Shown in pieces: positions 24,532-36,998 of a stretch of 64,000 nt of DNA (positions are counted from its first letter, which is position 1; the number at the start of each line of letters is the position of its first letter). This stretch comes from Anarhynchus alexandrinus (lineage: Eukaryota; Chordata; Aves; Charadriiformes; Charadriidae), in the NCBI GenBank assembly GCA_008711295.1, contig VUYV01000041.1, forward strand, positions 3,403,070 through 3,467,069, written 5' to 3'. The position numbers and the translations under genes were made by a program. Below the pieces are notes generated by a model that worked only from the letters and a program-made list of their open reading frames with translations, had not been told where the DNA came from and searched no databases.

Positions 24532-27500
24532 GTGGGTGGGCGTGTATACACATCTATTTTAGACATCTGCATACATCTGGCTTCTTCAAGAAACTTAAAT
24601 ATTGATCACATATTGTGTGATAACCATGAAGTGCTAAGCTAACCACAGCCAATAACAATAACAAAAATATTTTCATAAAAGATTTTTCTCAGGCTCTTGT
24701 AATATTTGCAGAAACAGTTCTGCATTATTAATATTTATAACTAAAAATTATTCCACTAGCAGATTTGTGTGAAAAATACAGACACACTTAATATTCGGTA
24801 CAAGTCTTCAGAATAAATATAATTAATGAATATGGTATAGTATCAGTTTTTTTTATATAAACATTCAGTTTTTGAGACTATGATACACTTTCTTTTTAAG
24901 AGGCTGTGCAAGCAAATAGGTTTTAAGAACTTACCGAATACACAAAATATATTTATCATGAAAATTGTATGCTTGGAGGAATATACTCCTGATTTAAACG
25001 TGGATGATGTGACAAAATATTTGCTTTGAGGAGGGAGGGACAGAATTAGAAAAGCAAACTCATTCTGTCTGAAATATTTAAACAATTTAGTGAACTTCCT
25101 ACTCGAAATCCTACTCACGATATTCAATATGAAACCAAGTCAATATAGCTTGATAATAAAACCAGAGGTAGTGCTGTAGCTGGTAGCCTTGGGTGCAAAG
25201 GAGTAAGTTGCTTTAATGCAGATCGTGGGACAGGTTCTCAGTTGACAGTCCACTGGTTTAGCTGCTTTCAGTGGGACTATGACAATTTAAACCAGCTGAA
25301 GGGCTACCCCACCATTTTGTTGTTCAAACAATTCAATAAGATCCCTGCTTCAGGGAGAAAAGGAGGGCAAGATTTCTAATAAAATGAATACCACCACCTG
25401 ATTTTGTGTTTTCTTTACTTTTAAAATAGGCAGAGCTCTAAAAGTCAATAATAATATCACATTGGAGATGTGGGACTGAAGTCAATAAGACACAGTAAAT
25501 TCAGTTATGGGAAACAGCTTTGAATGGTTTTAATTATATTTTCCTAGAAAGGCTTATAGAATGTTATTGATATTTGACCTGGATAGTTCTGTTTTCTATT
25601 ACAAAGTACATAATATCAATACAGCACCATATATGTCTGCATTCAGCAGTCCTTAACCCTTTGCAGGCCCCAAATGAAAGGAGAGGCAGGTGGATACATT
25701 TATTTTTTTTTAAAATCTGAGAAAAGCAGATGCCATCAAACCCATCACATGTCATAAAGCATTAAACTTCAGTCGAAGTAAAGAAGCGATGAGGTCTGAA
25801 ACACCATCACATTCTAGCATGATGAAGAAAGAGAGCAGACTATCCATTTTGTGTACGGTATTTGTATGTTAACTGCATTAGACATCTTTTATTTTACAGT
25901 TGCCTCATTCTTTCTCTCTCTTAAAGCCGGCTCTTGCGCCTGGCCTCCCCTGGAAGCCTCTGCTGTCTGTCACTTTCCAATGTGCACATTCCAGCTGATT
26001 GAATCCTTTATTAAATTAGATACCCCCATANAAAAAAAGCCATACAGTATGAACAAAGGAATCCAGTTTCTCAGAACTATAAATTTCAAATCCATCTGGC
26101 CTGGGAGGGGGACAATAAAAATATACAGAAAGTGATTAAGAAGTACTCCACGATACCCACTGCAGCTAGTTACCGCAGGTCCTGTGGGTCCATCCACCCT
26201 GTGCATTCATACCACAGCTGAGCAGCTCCAGGAGATGCATAAATGAATATCATTGCCTCCAGTGAACATAAGGGAAAGCAGACCAGCAGTCACTTGCCCA
26301 AGGCCACGCTTTAAATCAGCGCTAGAAATGGGAATAAAAATTCCCAAATCATTCTGCTTTCCTGGTTCAGGCGCCATTCAGTAGATTGCAGCACAAAAAT
26401 CCAAGCAAGCACGCCGACAAAATTAACAGTTTGGTGTAAGGAGAAAATTCTTTCAAGATAGGAGCATTGTGCCAAGGCTAACGGCAGCCGAACAACATGC
26501 GTTTGGGCTCAATCAGTGCACCTACCTGAAATGGGAGTGCTGATAAGCCTCAAAAGGAAAATGTGTAATTTTAGGAGGCCTGGGCATTATCAGCACACCA
26601 GTTCAGGAAAAAAGCAGGATTTTTACATGCCGCAGCCAACAGTAACCACCCCACCACTTACAGTATATATACTTGTAGAGAGAGAGATATATACACACAC
26701 ATCCACATAGACACAGAAGACAGCTTGCCACGCTGATTCAGAAAGGTTAGAAGTGAAAAGGAGCTGCACAGCACTTGGCGTGACGACAGAAGCGAGCAAA
26801 GACAACCAAGGTTCAGATGCATGCCCCAGTCAGACACCGGCAGGGTACACAAAATCAGAGCTACAAGTCTGACAGCAAACACAGGTTAGAAATACACGGG
26901 GGTGACTGGTGGAATAGGCCCGGGGAGTTGTTTCAACACCCTGACGCGCTGCTCAGAATGATCTTTAAAATCCATTAAAAAGAGAATATGCAGTGAGAGT
27001 GAAAAGGCAGCAAATGTAAAAGATTGAAGAAAACAGCCTCCTGCCCAGTTAAGGCTCTGCTGGGCTGTGTCCTGCACCGACACAGCATCAAACTGAAACC
27101 AAGGGGGCTCCAACACACGCAGCAACTTTTCTTCCCGTTTTCTGTTTTGTTTTAAATACCAAAACAAGCTTTCTTGTGCTCCACAACTTAAATGCAACCA
27201 TTAACCCTAAGAAGGCAGGGAAGGAATTTTTCGGGAGAAGATTTATTCACAACTCAGTAATATGGGGATTCTTGCAAGTTTCTCAAGAAGCTCTAAAACT
27301 AACCAGCCCAGTATTATTTGGAGAGATGGCACATCTGGGAGTGGTTTGAAGAAGCCATCTACTGAAAATGTAGCAAAAGGCTATCTTAGGGTAGTTTTTT
27401 GATGCTCGAGGAGAAAGTCTTTGGAGTGACCATATACAGTGATTTTAAGGGGCAGGGAGTAAATTCAGCAATCTTAAAGGGGGAAGGGAGCTTACTGCCC

Positions 27501-27540
27501 TCAAACTATGACAGGATCAGTCTTTGGAAGTGTAAGACAT

Positions 27541-27860
27541 GCGGCATTCGGGTAAGTGCACCACATTAGGCCAAAACGTAAATCAGAACATAGATGAGAC
27601 CACGCCGGGGGTTCAGAGACGGCTCGACAACAGCACGTCAGGAGACGGTTTGTGACCTGCAAGACGGGCCGTAAAAAGGCACAGTTAAGCCTGAGTGAGC
27701 AAGCCAAGAATGACGAATGCACGAGAGCTACCAAAAGCGTCCTTTATAGAATAAAAATCCGGCTCCCTGCCACAAATAAACAGAGGTCTGCACGTCAAGG
27801 AAGGCACAAGTTGAATGGGCCGTCTGAGGAGCGAGGCTGCCATCTGAAGCGGGAGCTAAC
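27541..27860. other. Second isolated CpG-retaining segment
   Basis: About nineteen CpGs were counted by eye in 320 bases of intron, including ACCACGCCGGGGG, GACGGCTCGAC and GACGGGCCG. Flanking DNA is CpG-poor. Open frames on both strands here show no domain. Confidence 0.4.
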
Positions 27861-29286
27861 AGGCTGGTCTCCAGGTCTCCAGGCCATGGTGTCCACATCC
27901 CACCCTCACCTTCCCACCTGACCCAGCACCGGCAGCTCTTTCTCCACCGGAATAACACTCTTTGCCATTTTGCCCAAATGCCCAGCTCCTGGCATCATTT
28001 TGCCAAACCTGCTGCCCTTCGTTTTCATGAAGAAAAAGACCCTACATCCTTCATGATGGAGGGAAGGGGGAAGAATTTGAAAATGTTCACCCTCACAAGT
28101 TAGAAATGAAAGCCATGCATTGCCCCCTTTGCCATGACTGCGGCTGGGGGTGGCAGGCTCCTGCTACCCCCTGGGACACCCCGGGTGGAGAGGCAAGTGG
28201 TCTCACACACGGCCTCCGAAGACAGCAGATTTCTGGGATCTTGATTTGGCATTCAAAGTTTAGTCATGGTCCAGATCGAGACCAGAGTCCCTTGTTTAAA
28301 CATCTCTTCGGCAGGCACAACTGTCATGTAAACAACCATGTAAAACCCATTTTCTTTGGTAACATTTTTTACGAGGAGAACAGTGAGATGGCATGTGTGA
28401 CTGCAGCCCATCTCAGCCACCCATGGGAGCAGAGCAAACAGTTACATTAACTTTTTACATCATTTTTTGCTATGGAGTTAAAAGGGGAAATTCCTTTTCC
28501 AAACAATTTTTATGGGTAGTCAGTGAGTTCTGGACAAAGATTAAGATCCATGTAGAGTAAATTACAGAACAGTTTGGGAAGTTCAAGTGCTGTAAATCAC
28601 TCGGATCAGAAATTCTGAAAAAACAGCATAAAGCAGCAATGACACTTGCTGATAGAGCAAACTGAACCCTTTAAAAGAGCAACTATTCCTGAAAAGTCAA
28701 TTATGCAGTGCCATTTTTAAAAGCAGTCAAGTCGAGGCAGAACATGACAATTAACACACCAGACGTTACCAGCAGCAAACGTTATCTCAGTCCAGGGGAG
28801 CGGAGCACGACAAAAACATTAGGTTACGCGTAATATCATGCAGTCAAACCAAAACAGGTTGAGTAAAGGAAAATTGAGGTTTGCACAGCTACTGAAACCA
28901 TGAGCTCAGTCGAATGACAACGTACACTTTAGACCAGTTTCCTCTTCTCTTCCAAATGTAATACAAGGTGCTGATCACAATCTGAAACCCTAAAAAAAAC
29001 CTGTGCTGTAATTAACAAAGATGTCTCCCATAGTAAGTTATGAATACCTGGCACTTCCAGGCTTTACCCCTGGTGTTAAACTCCCCTCCAGCAGCAAGAG
29101 GTGCCTTGCAAGAAAAGTTCAAATCTTTGGAAAGTGCATCCTCCATGCAACGGGGCCCCTGGGCCCTAAGGATCTTCAGTATTATACCAGTCAGCTGTAT
29201 CTTCTTTTATGAGTTTTAAACATGAACTACTGCAAAAGCTTCAGGGCCTAAGAGTAAAGCTCCTACACAAGATCAAGGCTTTCAAG

Positions 29287-29306
29287 ATTTATTTATTTAT
29301 TTATTT
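29287..29306 (+). repeat. (ATTT)5 microsatellite
   Basis: Five perfect ATTT units, followed shortly by an A-rich run at about 29327-29336. Confidence 0.9.
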
Positions 29307-31188
29307 ACCTATGTGCTTAATTAAATAAAAAAAAACCCAACACTATTGCTAGCCTTTAAGACGCCTGGGAGCTTTCTCCCTCTTACCAAGAGCTCTCTCG
29401 CTAATTCCAATGCCTGGTGGGAACATGAGATGTTTCTACTCTGAGATCTTACCTAACACTAACTTGGTTTGAAGTTCAGATTACGCCTGCATATTTCTTA
29501 GGGCAGATCACAGAGTATACCTGAAATCTAGCACCTTCACCTTGAGATGTATATAGTAGAAGTCAGCAGGTAATGCAGTGAATTCTACTCCACAGACAAG
29601 ATTCTTTACAGCAATTTAAATAAATTATTAGCAAATTAAATGATTTTTCATGTACCTGTCTAAAGGTCCTACTATATTTTTTTCTGTACAGATTATAATT
29701 CAACTGTTCAACCACAGTAACAACAAAACAAACAAAAATATAAGTCTGTCATGGAAAGACAAAGGAGTAACAAAAAGACAGCCCTGCCTAGTTCCCAGAA
29801 GTTTGTTGGTTTACAAAAACCTTTGATTAAAAAAATAAGGTATACCTGTGGTTCATGTTTCTCATGGTCCACAAGAAAACAAGATCTACTAAGAAACATG
29901 ATGAGAAAACAGAATGGACAGGACTTCATACATCAAGAGCACCTTTCCCTTAATCTTTCCTGATAACAGAGGAGTTCATTTGTGTTCAGAACAAAACCAA
30001 AAAACAACCCAAAACTTGAATCTTCAACTTGTAGCAAAAAGAATAATGACTGGCGTTATCTTCAAACAGAAACGACTCTTTAAAGTTCCAGTTCAAGACT
30101 TTGTAATGAAACTAGACCAATTACTAGGCTTTGAAGATTAATTGAAACTCTACAAAACAGCTGTAGACAAAAGCCAAATTTCAGCTTTTCCTCTGGCTTT
30201 AGTCATGAAGAAAACTACCCTGAAATTAAGTTCCGGTGTATTTTACAGTATAAATGTAACACACACACTTTCTGTACCGGGGCAAAGCTCCAGCTGCTAT
30301 GTACTGCTTGTTCAAAGTCCAAGACGCTTTTCTGAGAAGACTCAGCTCAGCTGGGTGCTGCCTAGAGCATAACACACCCAACTTGTATGGAGGGAAAAAA
30401 GGAAGCAACACAAAACAATTCTAAAGACAAGCCATTTAGCTTTCTTCTGCACTAAATATAATTCAATCATGCAGATTTCCCCATGAGAAAACACAAAGAA
30501 CAGCAAGAGATTCAGCTGTTTTTCCTCCCAAGGCTAAAGGTTCACCAGCCAGCATGGGTACACCACAAGGTAAGAGAATCGTGGTCTGCCAGAAGCAGCA
30601 ATTCTCTCAAACAACCTCTTTTCAGCTACTTAAACATTCATTTCCCGTAGGAAATAAACTGCTTAGGTATGTATGTATATTTTGAATTCAAGCTACCAAA
30701 CAGGGTGACCCACTCAAAGCTGAGAACAGCTCTCAACACTTTCTCATAACCTGTAGGCAAAAACAAGTGCAGAATTGGTTGTAGTTCTGTCAAATAACTA
30801 CATCCTCTTTGGCATTCCTAAAGCAACCACCTTTGTGTGCAGATGCCAATACTTATTTTATAAACCTGGAATGGTGGGGGAAGATTATCAAATAGTGCAT
30901 TTCCTGAATCTTGATCCTAAATCATATCCTGTTTTGAGTGATTGCTTTCTGCCTCTACGTCTGAGGTAATTCATTTTGGTGTTCCAGACATGGCATATGC
31001 ACTTTCTTCAGGTATGTGTTGTATTATCACTTTGCATGAAAATAATGACGACTGTGGTGTTAAAAGATGGAACTGTGATTAGCTGCCTCCAGACAAATAA
31101 AAAACTCAAACTGAGTACTAAAACCTGTGCCTAAAAAGGCAGTCACTGAAAACCCTGGGATTAAATGCTCACTCTCAGTTTATCCTAT

Positions 31189-31803
31189 CCAAGAAGGCCA
31201 ATGGCATCCCAGGGTGCATCAAGAAGAGTATAGCCAGCAGGTCAAAGGAGGCTATCCTCCCCCTCTACTCTGCCCTGGTGAGGCCACATATGGAGTATTG
31301 TGTCCAGTTCTGGGCTCCCCGGTTCAAGAAGGACAGGGGACTGCTGGAGAGGGTACAGCAAAGGGCTACAATGATTAGGGGACTGAAGCATCTTTCTTAT
31401 GAGAAAAGGCTGAAGGACTTGGGTCTTTTTAGTCTAGAGAAAAGAAGACTGAGGGGGGATCTTATCAATACTTATAAATAATTACAGGTAGGGTGCTGGG
31501 TGGATGGCAACAGTCTTTTTTCAGTGGTGCCCAGTGACAGGACAAGAGGTAACGGGCACAAACTTGAATATAGGAAGTTCCATCTAAACATGAGGAGGAA
31601 CTTCTTTACTTTGAGGGTGGCAGAGCACTGGAACAGGCTGCCCAGAGAGGTGGTGGAGTCTCCCACTCTGGAGACATTCAAAACCCGCCTGGATGCCGTC
31701 CTGTGCAACCTGCTGTAGGTGAACCTGCTCTGGCAGGGGGGTCGGACTAGATGATCTCCGGAGGTCCCTTCCAACCCTGACCATTCTGTAATTCTGTGAT
31801 TCC
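31189..31803 (+). mobile_element. CR1 LINE 3' part, 5'-truncated
   Basis: Begins in the [15 protein letters not shown] block, then [60 protein letters not shown], a TAA stop after YK, and downstream [20 protein letters not shown] and [19 protein letters not shown]. It ends in the tail ATTCTGTAATTCTGTGATTC (31784-31803). One internal stop and frame changes make it inactive, but the sequence is well preserved, suggesting a moderately young copy. Confidence 0.93.
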
Positions 31804-34800
31804 TGGACCACTGTCCTGACTGGCTTTCCTACCTGGGATGGGCATCAGAGGGCTAGATGTGGGGAAACCAAGAAAAATGACTGCTTGTGACAATCAAGGA
31901 AAAAAGAGAGGCTTGAGGGCCAAGGGGTTCAAAAAAATGTAAAAACAGAGGGCCAAAGGGGAGCCTCAAACAAGGCATCCCTGACACCATTTCCCAAAGA
32001 TAAGAAAGAAACCAGCAGATGCCACCTGGCACCTCTCTGTCTGGAGACAGGACAGCAAAAGGGAGTGGAAAGAGGTCCTAGCCTACTGGGATTCCCCCAG
32101 TCAAGCTTCCTTCTCATGGTGCTGTGGGTGTCCAACTTGATAGAGCCTGGCAAAGGTTAATGGTGAGTTCCTTGATGCAGTGGGTATATTGAGCAAGACA
32201 GACCCAGCACAGCTGTCCTTTCATCATCTCTCATCCCAGTGGCTATATTACAGAAATGCTGAACAAAACCTCAGGCATCTCTCCTTTTACAGCTAAAGCT
32301 TCATGAGTAAGAAAGTTTTCTGAGCAACTGCAAGACTACTATAGGAGAAGTAATATTACTCATACCATAAAGGATCCCACAGGTGGAAAAAACCCCAACA
32401 AAGCCTATATGCCCCTACAGCTCAAAGGCAAGGCAAAGAACACTATTAAGTTTGTAATGTAGACTATGCAAGGATAGGATAGGACTATGATTAAGTCTTA
32501 AAAAAGACCCTTTTTCAAAAACAAGGTGAGGAAATCTATAAAACATAGTATGAGGAGTAAGCCCAACAGCTGTGGTCAGGAATCAGTGGGTGTCTGCTAC
32601 ACATCTGCAATGATTCAAGGACAAAGCAGTAATCACAACTGCACATTAGAATTTATAACAGATATATTACAACCTGGAAAAGATAAAAGACCATGATGGC
32701 AAGCATGAATGTTACCACTGCAAAAGAAAGACGAACATCTTTTGTAGAAGGAAGATACTTCCAGGTCATTTTGGTGTTGACAATTTTTAACACAAGGAAG
32801 AAATTATATCCAAAAACCCAAATGCAATACCCAATTTCAGTCTCATGCAGAAAATAAGCATGCAGATAACTCACAGCAGTTCCCTATGGTGAGGCAAACC
32901 AGTCAATTCTTCATACTTTATATATTCTATGTGCCAATGACATTTTTTTAGCCTTGTGATACCATTGGACTCAGAAGCTGATAAGAAAGGACATAAAATA
33001 ATAATGTACCCACTCCAAACAACCTGTCAAAGGAAGAATATGCAATCCTAGAGAAAGGTCCAAGTAATAACTTTGCTTTTAGATCTTTAAAGAAGATGCA
33101 ATACAATGACATTTGGTTTGTTCAAAGAAATGCTATGAAACTCTTCTCTGGTATGTATGACCAATGTGCTTTGCGTCTCAATTAAATCAACTATATTTTA
33201 TAACGTTAACTGATCTGTGAAAGGGTTATGCCTATGGAAATAGTAAACTGAGAAGGAAAAAGCCATCCAGAATGGGGAAAAGGCTCAAAAGTTGTGGCTC
33301 AGAGATGACTGGATCCAGATAAGGAAAAAGGGAGCCATTTAGAATTGGGCATACATGGAAGGGGTATAGGATCACAAGTGACTTTCTAGGGGATTTTAGA
33401 CCCTGCTCCTGTATTAGCTTACTCGATAAAATGAAGGACTTAATCCATTCAGAGAGTAACTCTTCACTAATAATATGACTATATAAATGCTTTTCTTGAT
33501 GCACAAGATTAAATTAGCAATCTGAGTAACTAAATGGTGGTAGCTCTATGGAAGGGAAAAGGGCTACAACTTGTACAGTCAATATGAACTGAGCAATAAA
33601 AAAAGCAAAAAGCCACACTTATGGCATAGAATAGGAGAAAATAACTTTGTTTATCAGTGCAAACCCTAGAGGCATACAACTGTTATCTGGTGCCAAATCA
33701 GAAGACTAATTAATGCCTGGCAGTACAGAATCTGTTACCACCTCCCCCTCCCCACCAGGAAGAGGCACGCTTCGGGACTGTGTGCCCACTCTGATGCTCC
33801 AGGATTAACAGTTATTAGATCCCCAATTCCAGGACTTCTGGTACGCTCCAGCCTCATGTGGAAGAGTTCATAATTATCCCACAGGCAGTAATGCAAGACA
33901 GCGATGAAGTCTGAAGAGCTCCAGACTTGTCTGGATCCGTACGTCTCAGACAATGTTGCTGACATGTTGACTGTTTCCCAGAATGAACCTACACGGTAAG
34001 GACAGCACACAGAAGAAATAGTGTCTGTCTGTACATAAACCGAAGGGTTTGCAATTTTAACTGGACAGCGTATTATTTAGTACAAGAAGCACTAGTAATG
34101 CCGTATACCGCACAAGTAATTCATAACCTTCCTTGATTCACACCAGGAGGAATCAGTTGGCGTCAAAGCAGTATCAAGACGGGGACATTCTGTGTATTTC
34201 CTTAACTTAGACCTCTGAAGCTTTATGGACAAAACTCATCCAATATTTGATAGTACTCAACAAAAGAATGCTGAAGTTGAAAAACCAAGCAGAAGAAGTG
34301 TACAACGGTGAACTTCATCTTGGGGGACACCATCAGGAGGGCTACAGGAGGAATTTTACCAAGTGCATGGGCTACTGAGCAGTAAAGTGAAAGCTGTTAA
34401 ATTTACGATTGGACTCAATGACCTTAAAGGTCTTTTCCAACCTAAATGATTCTACAATTCTGTGATTCTAAATCAAATTCATGGCTGTAAATCACAGTTC
34501 CCTTCTTATCTGGCTTCATAACACAAACGGGAAGAAATCTTCTAAACCAGAGCCTGGTATCTGATGAATTTTGTAAGAGGGTGCATGTAGGCAACAGGCA
34601 AAATGAACACTGCAGTGGACATATAATCACACTAGGAACGCCTCTGATCAGCATTAGCCAGGACAACGCCTTGTCATGCAGCAGGCTAGAGCATGAAACT
34701 CAAGTGAACAGCAAAGTTTACACTCCAATTCTTTCTGATATTAGTCTGAATGGAAAAGCACCACACTACTGAGATTCACTTTTTCTTTAAATGATTTGAT

Positions 34801-36334
34801 GTTTATTCTTTATGCTACTGTAGGTTACAAATTGAAAAACAAAAGAAAAATTCTAACAGAACCCAAACGACACATACAACCCTGTAATATCCCCCTGGAC
34901 TCCTCGTGCATCCTTCAGTGGAAACACAGTTGTTCTCCTGCCTACAGATTCTGTTTATACATTATGGCCCAATCCTGCTGATAATTAAAGCAAATTTAGG
35001 CACAAGTAACCCAACTGAGGCCAACGAGCATGCTAACATGCATAGTCACAAAAACAAATGTTTGCATGTTGAATCTGACAATAAAAATATATTAGTTCAG
35101 GCCTGTTAACTAGCTATTCCCATTAAACTTTAGCTATGCACATGTTTCCTCTAAGTGGGATATGGACACCACGTAAGATGACCATCACCTTCTGAAGACT
35201 GAGAAGCTCCTTTCAGGCCTTTGTCTCATGCAAGACATCAGATCAACGCAGTGTCACGCCAGCAGCTGGCCAACTTAATTTTATCTAAACAGAAGTATGG
35301 TAACAGCCTTCTAATAAAAGGGTAGACGTTTGGGCTGAGCATGTACCACACATTTCTTTCTTACCTATATTCTACCCATTGATCATACTGGAAGCTGAAA
35401 AATCCCTAACATAGGTTACAACTTCAAAAGGACAAGTGAAGTGTATGTATTTATAGTTTGCGTAGGAGAAGGAAGATCACGCACTTAGTTGAGCAATTTA
35501 AAGATACGACAGCATCATGATATATGAGAACTAGGATAAATGAAATACATAAACAAATAGTGACAAATGAAAACAAGACTCTCAGTAACAGGGTCAATTC
35601 TCCTGGATTCAGATGCAAGGAAGAGACACAGGTTTATCATCCCAGGACAGGTCTGAATTATCTCACTAAAATCCATGCCCAATTTCTGGGGAAAGTTAGG
35701 GGCATTGAGAAGGGGACTGACAAAGGCTAGCGCGCCAACTTAGAAGGTGTCTCAATTAGCCTAGATGAAACAAGGCGGAGAGGAACTCAAGCCCTATCTT
35801 ATCTCTTTCTGGGACTTAGATACATTTCTTTCAACTACTGGGAAGGATTTTATTCCTGTCAAAATTCAAGATTTGAGCTCTCTCTTGTAACAACACCTCT
35901 GCCAAAGATTTATAAAACACAGCTAAGGGGGCACCGCTCATATAAACTGTAGATGTGCTCACTTAGGAAGCGTCTAAGACGTCAAGTCACAAGCCGGTAT
36001 CCTACCTGTTACACCGTGGGGTCATATTAATATTAAACTATTCCACGCAAAGAGCTGCACCTCGCTGCCAGCTGCTGGCAGGGACACAGCCCCATCTGAC
36101 AGGTGTGCACTGCTAACGCCCACGGGATTCAGCCCCGTGGGCGAGATTGCCTGGCTGCGTGTCCCGACATTGGCCATGAGCGAGGCGCCGCGCCGCTCGG
36201 CTCTGTCAAGAGGCAGGCAGCCTGGAACCTGCCCAGAGCAGGCTTTGAAGCGCCCGGGGAGCTCCCACGGCAAAAGCTGTGGTGCCCAGGGACCTAGCTG
36301 CAGACAGCAGCTCAGTGGGAAAAGATTTAAGGCT
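31804..36334. other. Intronic DNA, little recognised
   Basis: One short CR1 tail (34400-34470) is listed separately. Bases 36000-36330 are moderately GC-rich but not clearly CR1. Otherwise no gene, repeat or regulatory motif I can support. Confidence 0.5.
34400..34470 (+). mobile_element. CR1 LINE 3' tail remnant
   Basis: The segment has the final CR1 bases: GATTGGACTCAATGACCTTA, AAGGTCTTTTCCAACCTAAA, then ATTCTACAATTCTGTGATTC. About 65-70 bases survive, an extreme 5' truncation. Confidence 0.88.
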
Positions 36335-36998
36335 TCCCTTAAAGTGGTAGATGAGAAGCTCAGCATGAGCCGGCAATGTGCGCTCGCAGCCCAGAAAGCC
36401 AACCGCATCCTGGGCTGCATCAGAAGGCCAGCAGGTTGAGGGAGGGGATTCTGTCGCTCTACTCCACTCTGGTGAGACTCCACCTGGAGTAATATGTCCA
36501 GCTTTGGAGTCCTCGGAACAAAAAGGACATGGACCTATTGGAGCAGGTCCAGAGGAGGGCCACAAAGATTATTAGAGGGCTGGAGCACCTCTCCTATGAG
36601 GACAGGCTAAGAGAGTTGGGGTTGTTTAGCCTGGAGAAGAGAAAGCTCCTGGAAGTCCTTATAGCTGCCTTCCAGTATCTGAAGGAGGTCTACAAGAAAG
36701 CTGGAGAGCGACTTTTTGCAAGGGCATGTGGTGATAGGATGAATGGTAATGGCTTCAAACTAGAAGAGGATAGATTTAGTTTATATATCAGAAAGAAATT
36801 TTTCACTCTGAGGGTGGTGAGGCACTGGAACAAATTCTCCAGGGAAGTTGTGGAGGTCCCATCCCTGGAAGTGTTCTAGGCCAGATTGGATGGGGCTTTG
36901 AGCAACCTGGTCTAGTGGGAGGTGTCCCTGCCTATGGCAGGAGGGTTGGAACTAGATGATCTTTAAGGTCCCTTCCAACGTATGATTCTATGATTCCC
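36335..36998 (+). mobile_element. CR1 LINE 3' part, 5'-truncated
   Basis: Starts at a VDEKLSMSRQCALAAQKANR block and runs through ILGCIRR and a frame-shifted LHSGETPPGV region. It continues with [34 protein letters not shown] and a long open frame (36529-36879) with RMNGNGFKLEEDRF, FTLRVVRHWNKFSREVVEVP. It ends in a standard tail with TATGATTCTATGATTC at about 36980-36996. Frameshifted and inactive. Confidence 0.92.

Larger units (their letters stand above)
16421..31188. other. Intronic DNA with CpG patches and microsatellites
   Basis: No gene or LINE was recognised in this 14.8 kb. It contains three stretches that keep unusually many CpG dinucleotides (17461-17670, 20570-21470, 27541-27860) and several short simple repeats, listed separately. 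An unresolved base (N) is at 26031. Small open frames have no recognisable domain. Confidence 0.5.

Noticed and set aside
36022..36334. Frames upstream of the CR1 at 36335 considered as CR1 or a gene
   Set aside because: No CR1 blocks before about 36335, and opposite-strand frames overlap; treated as unique intron.
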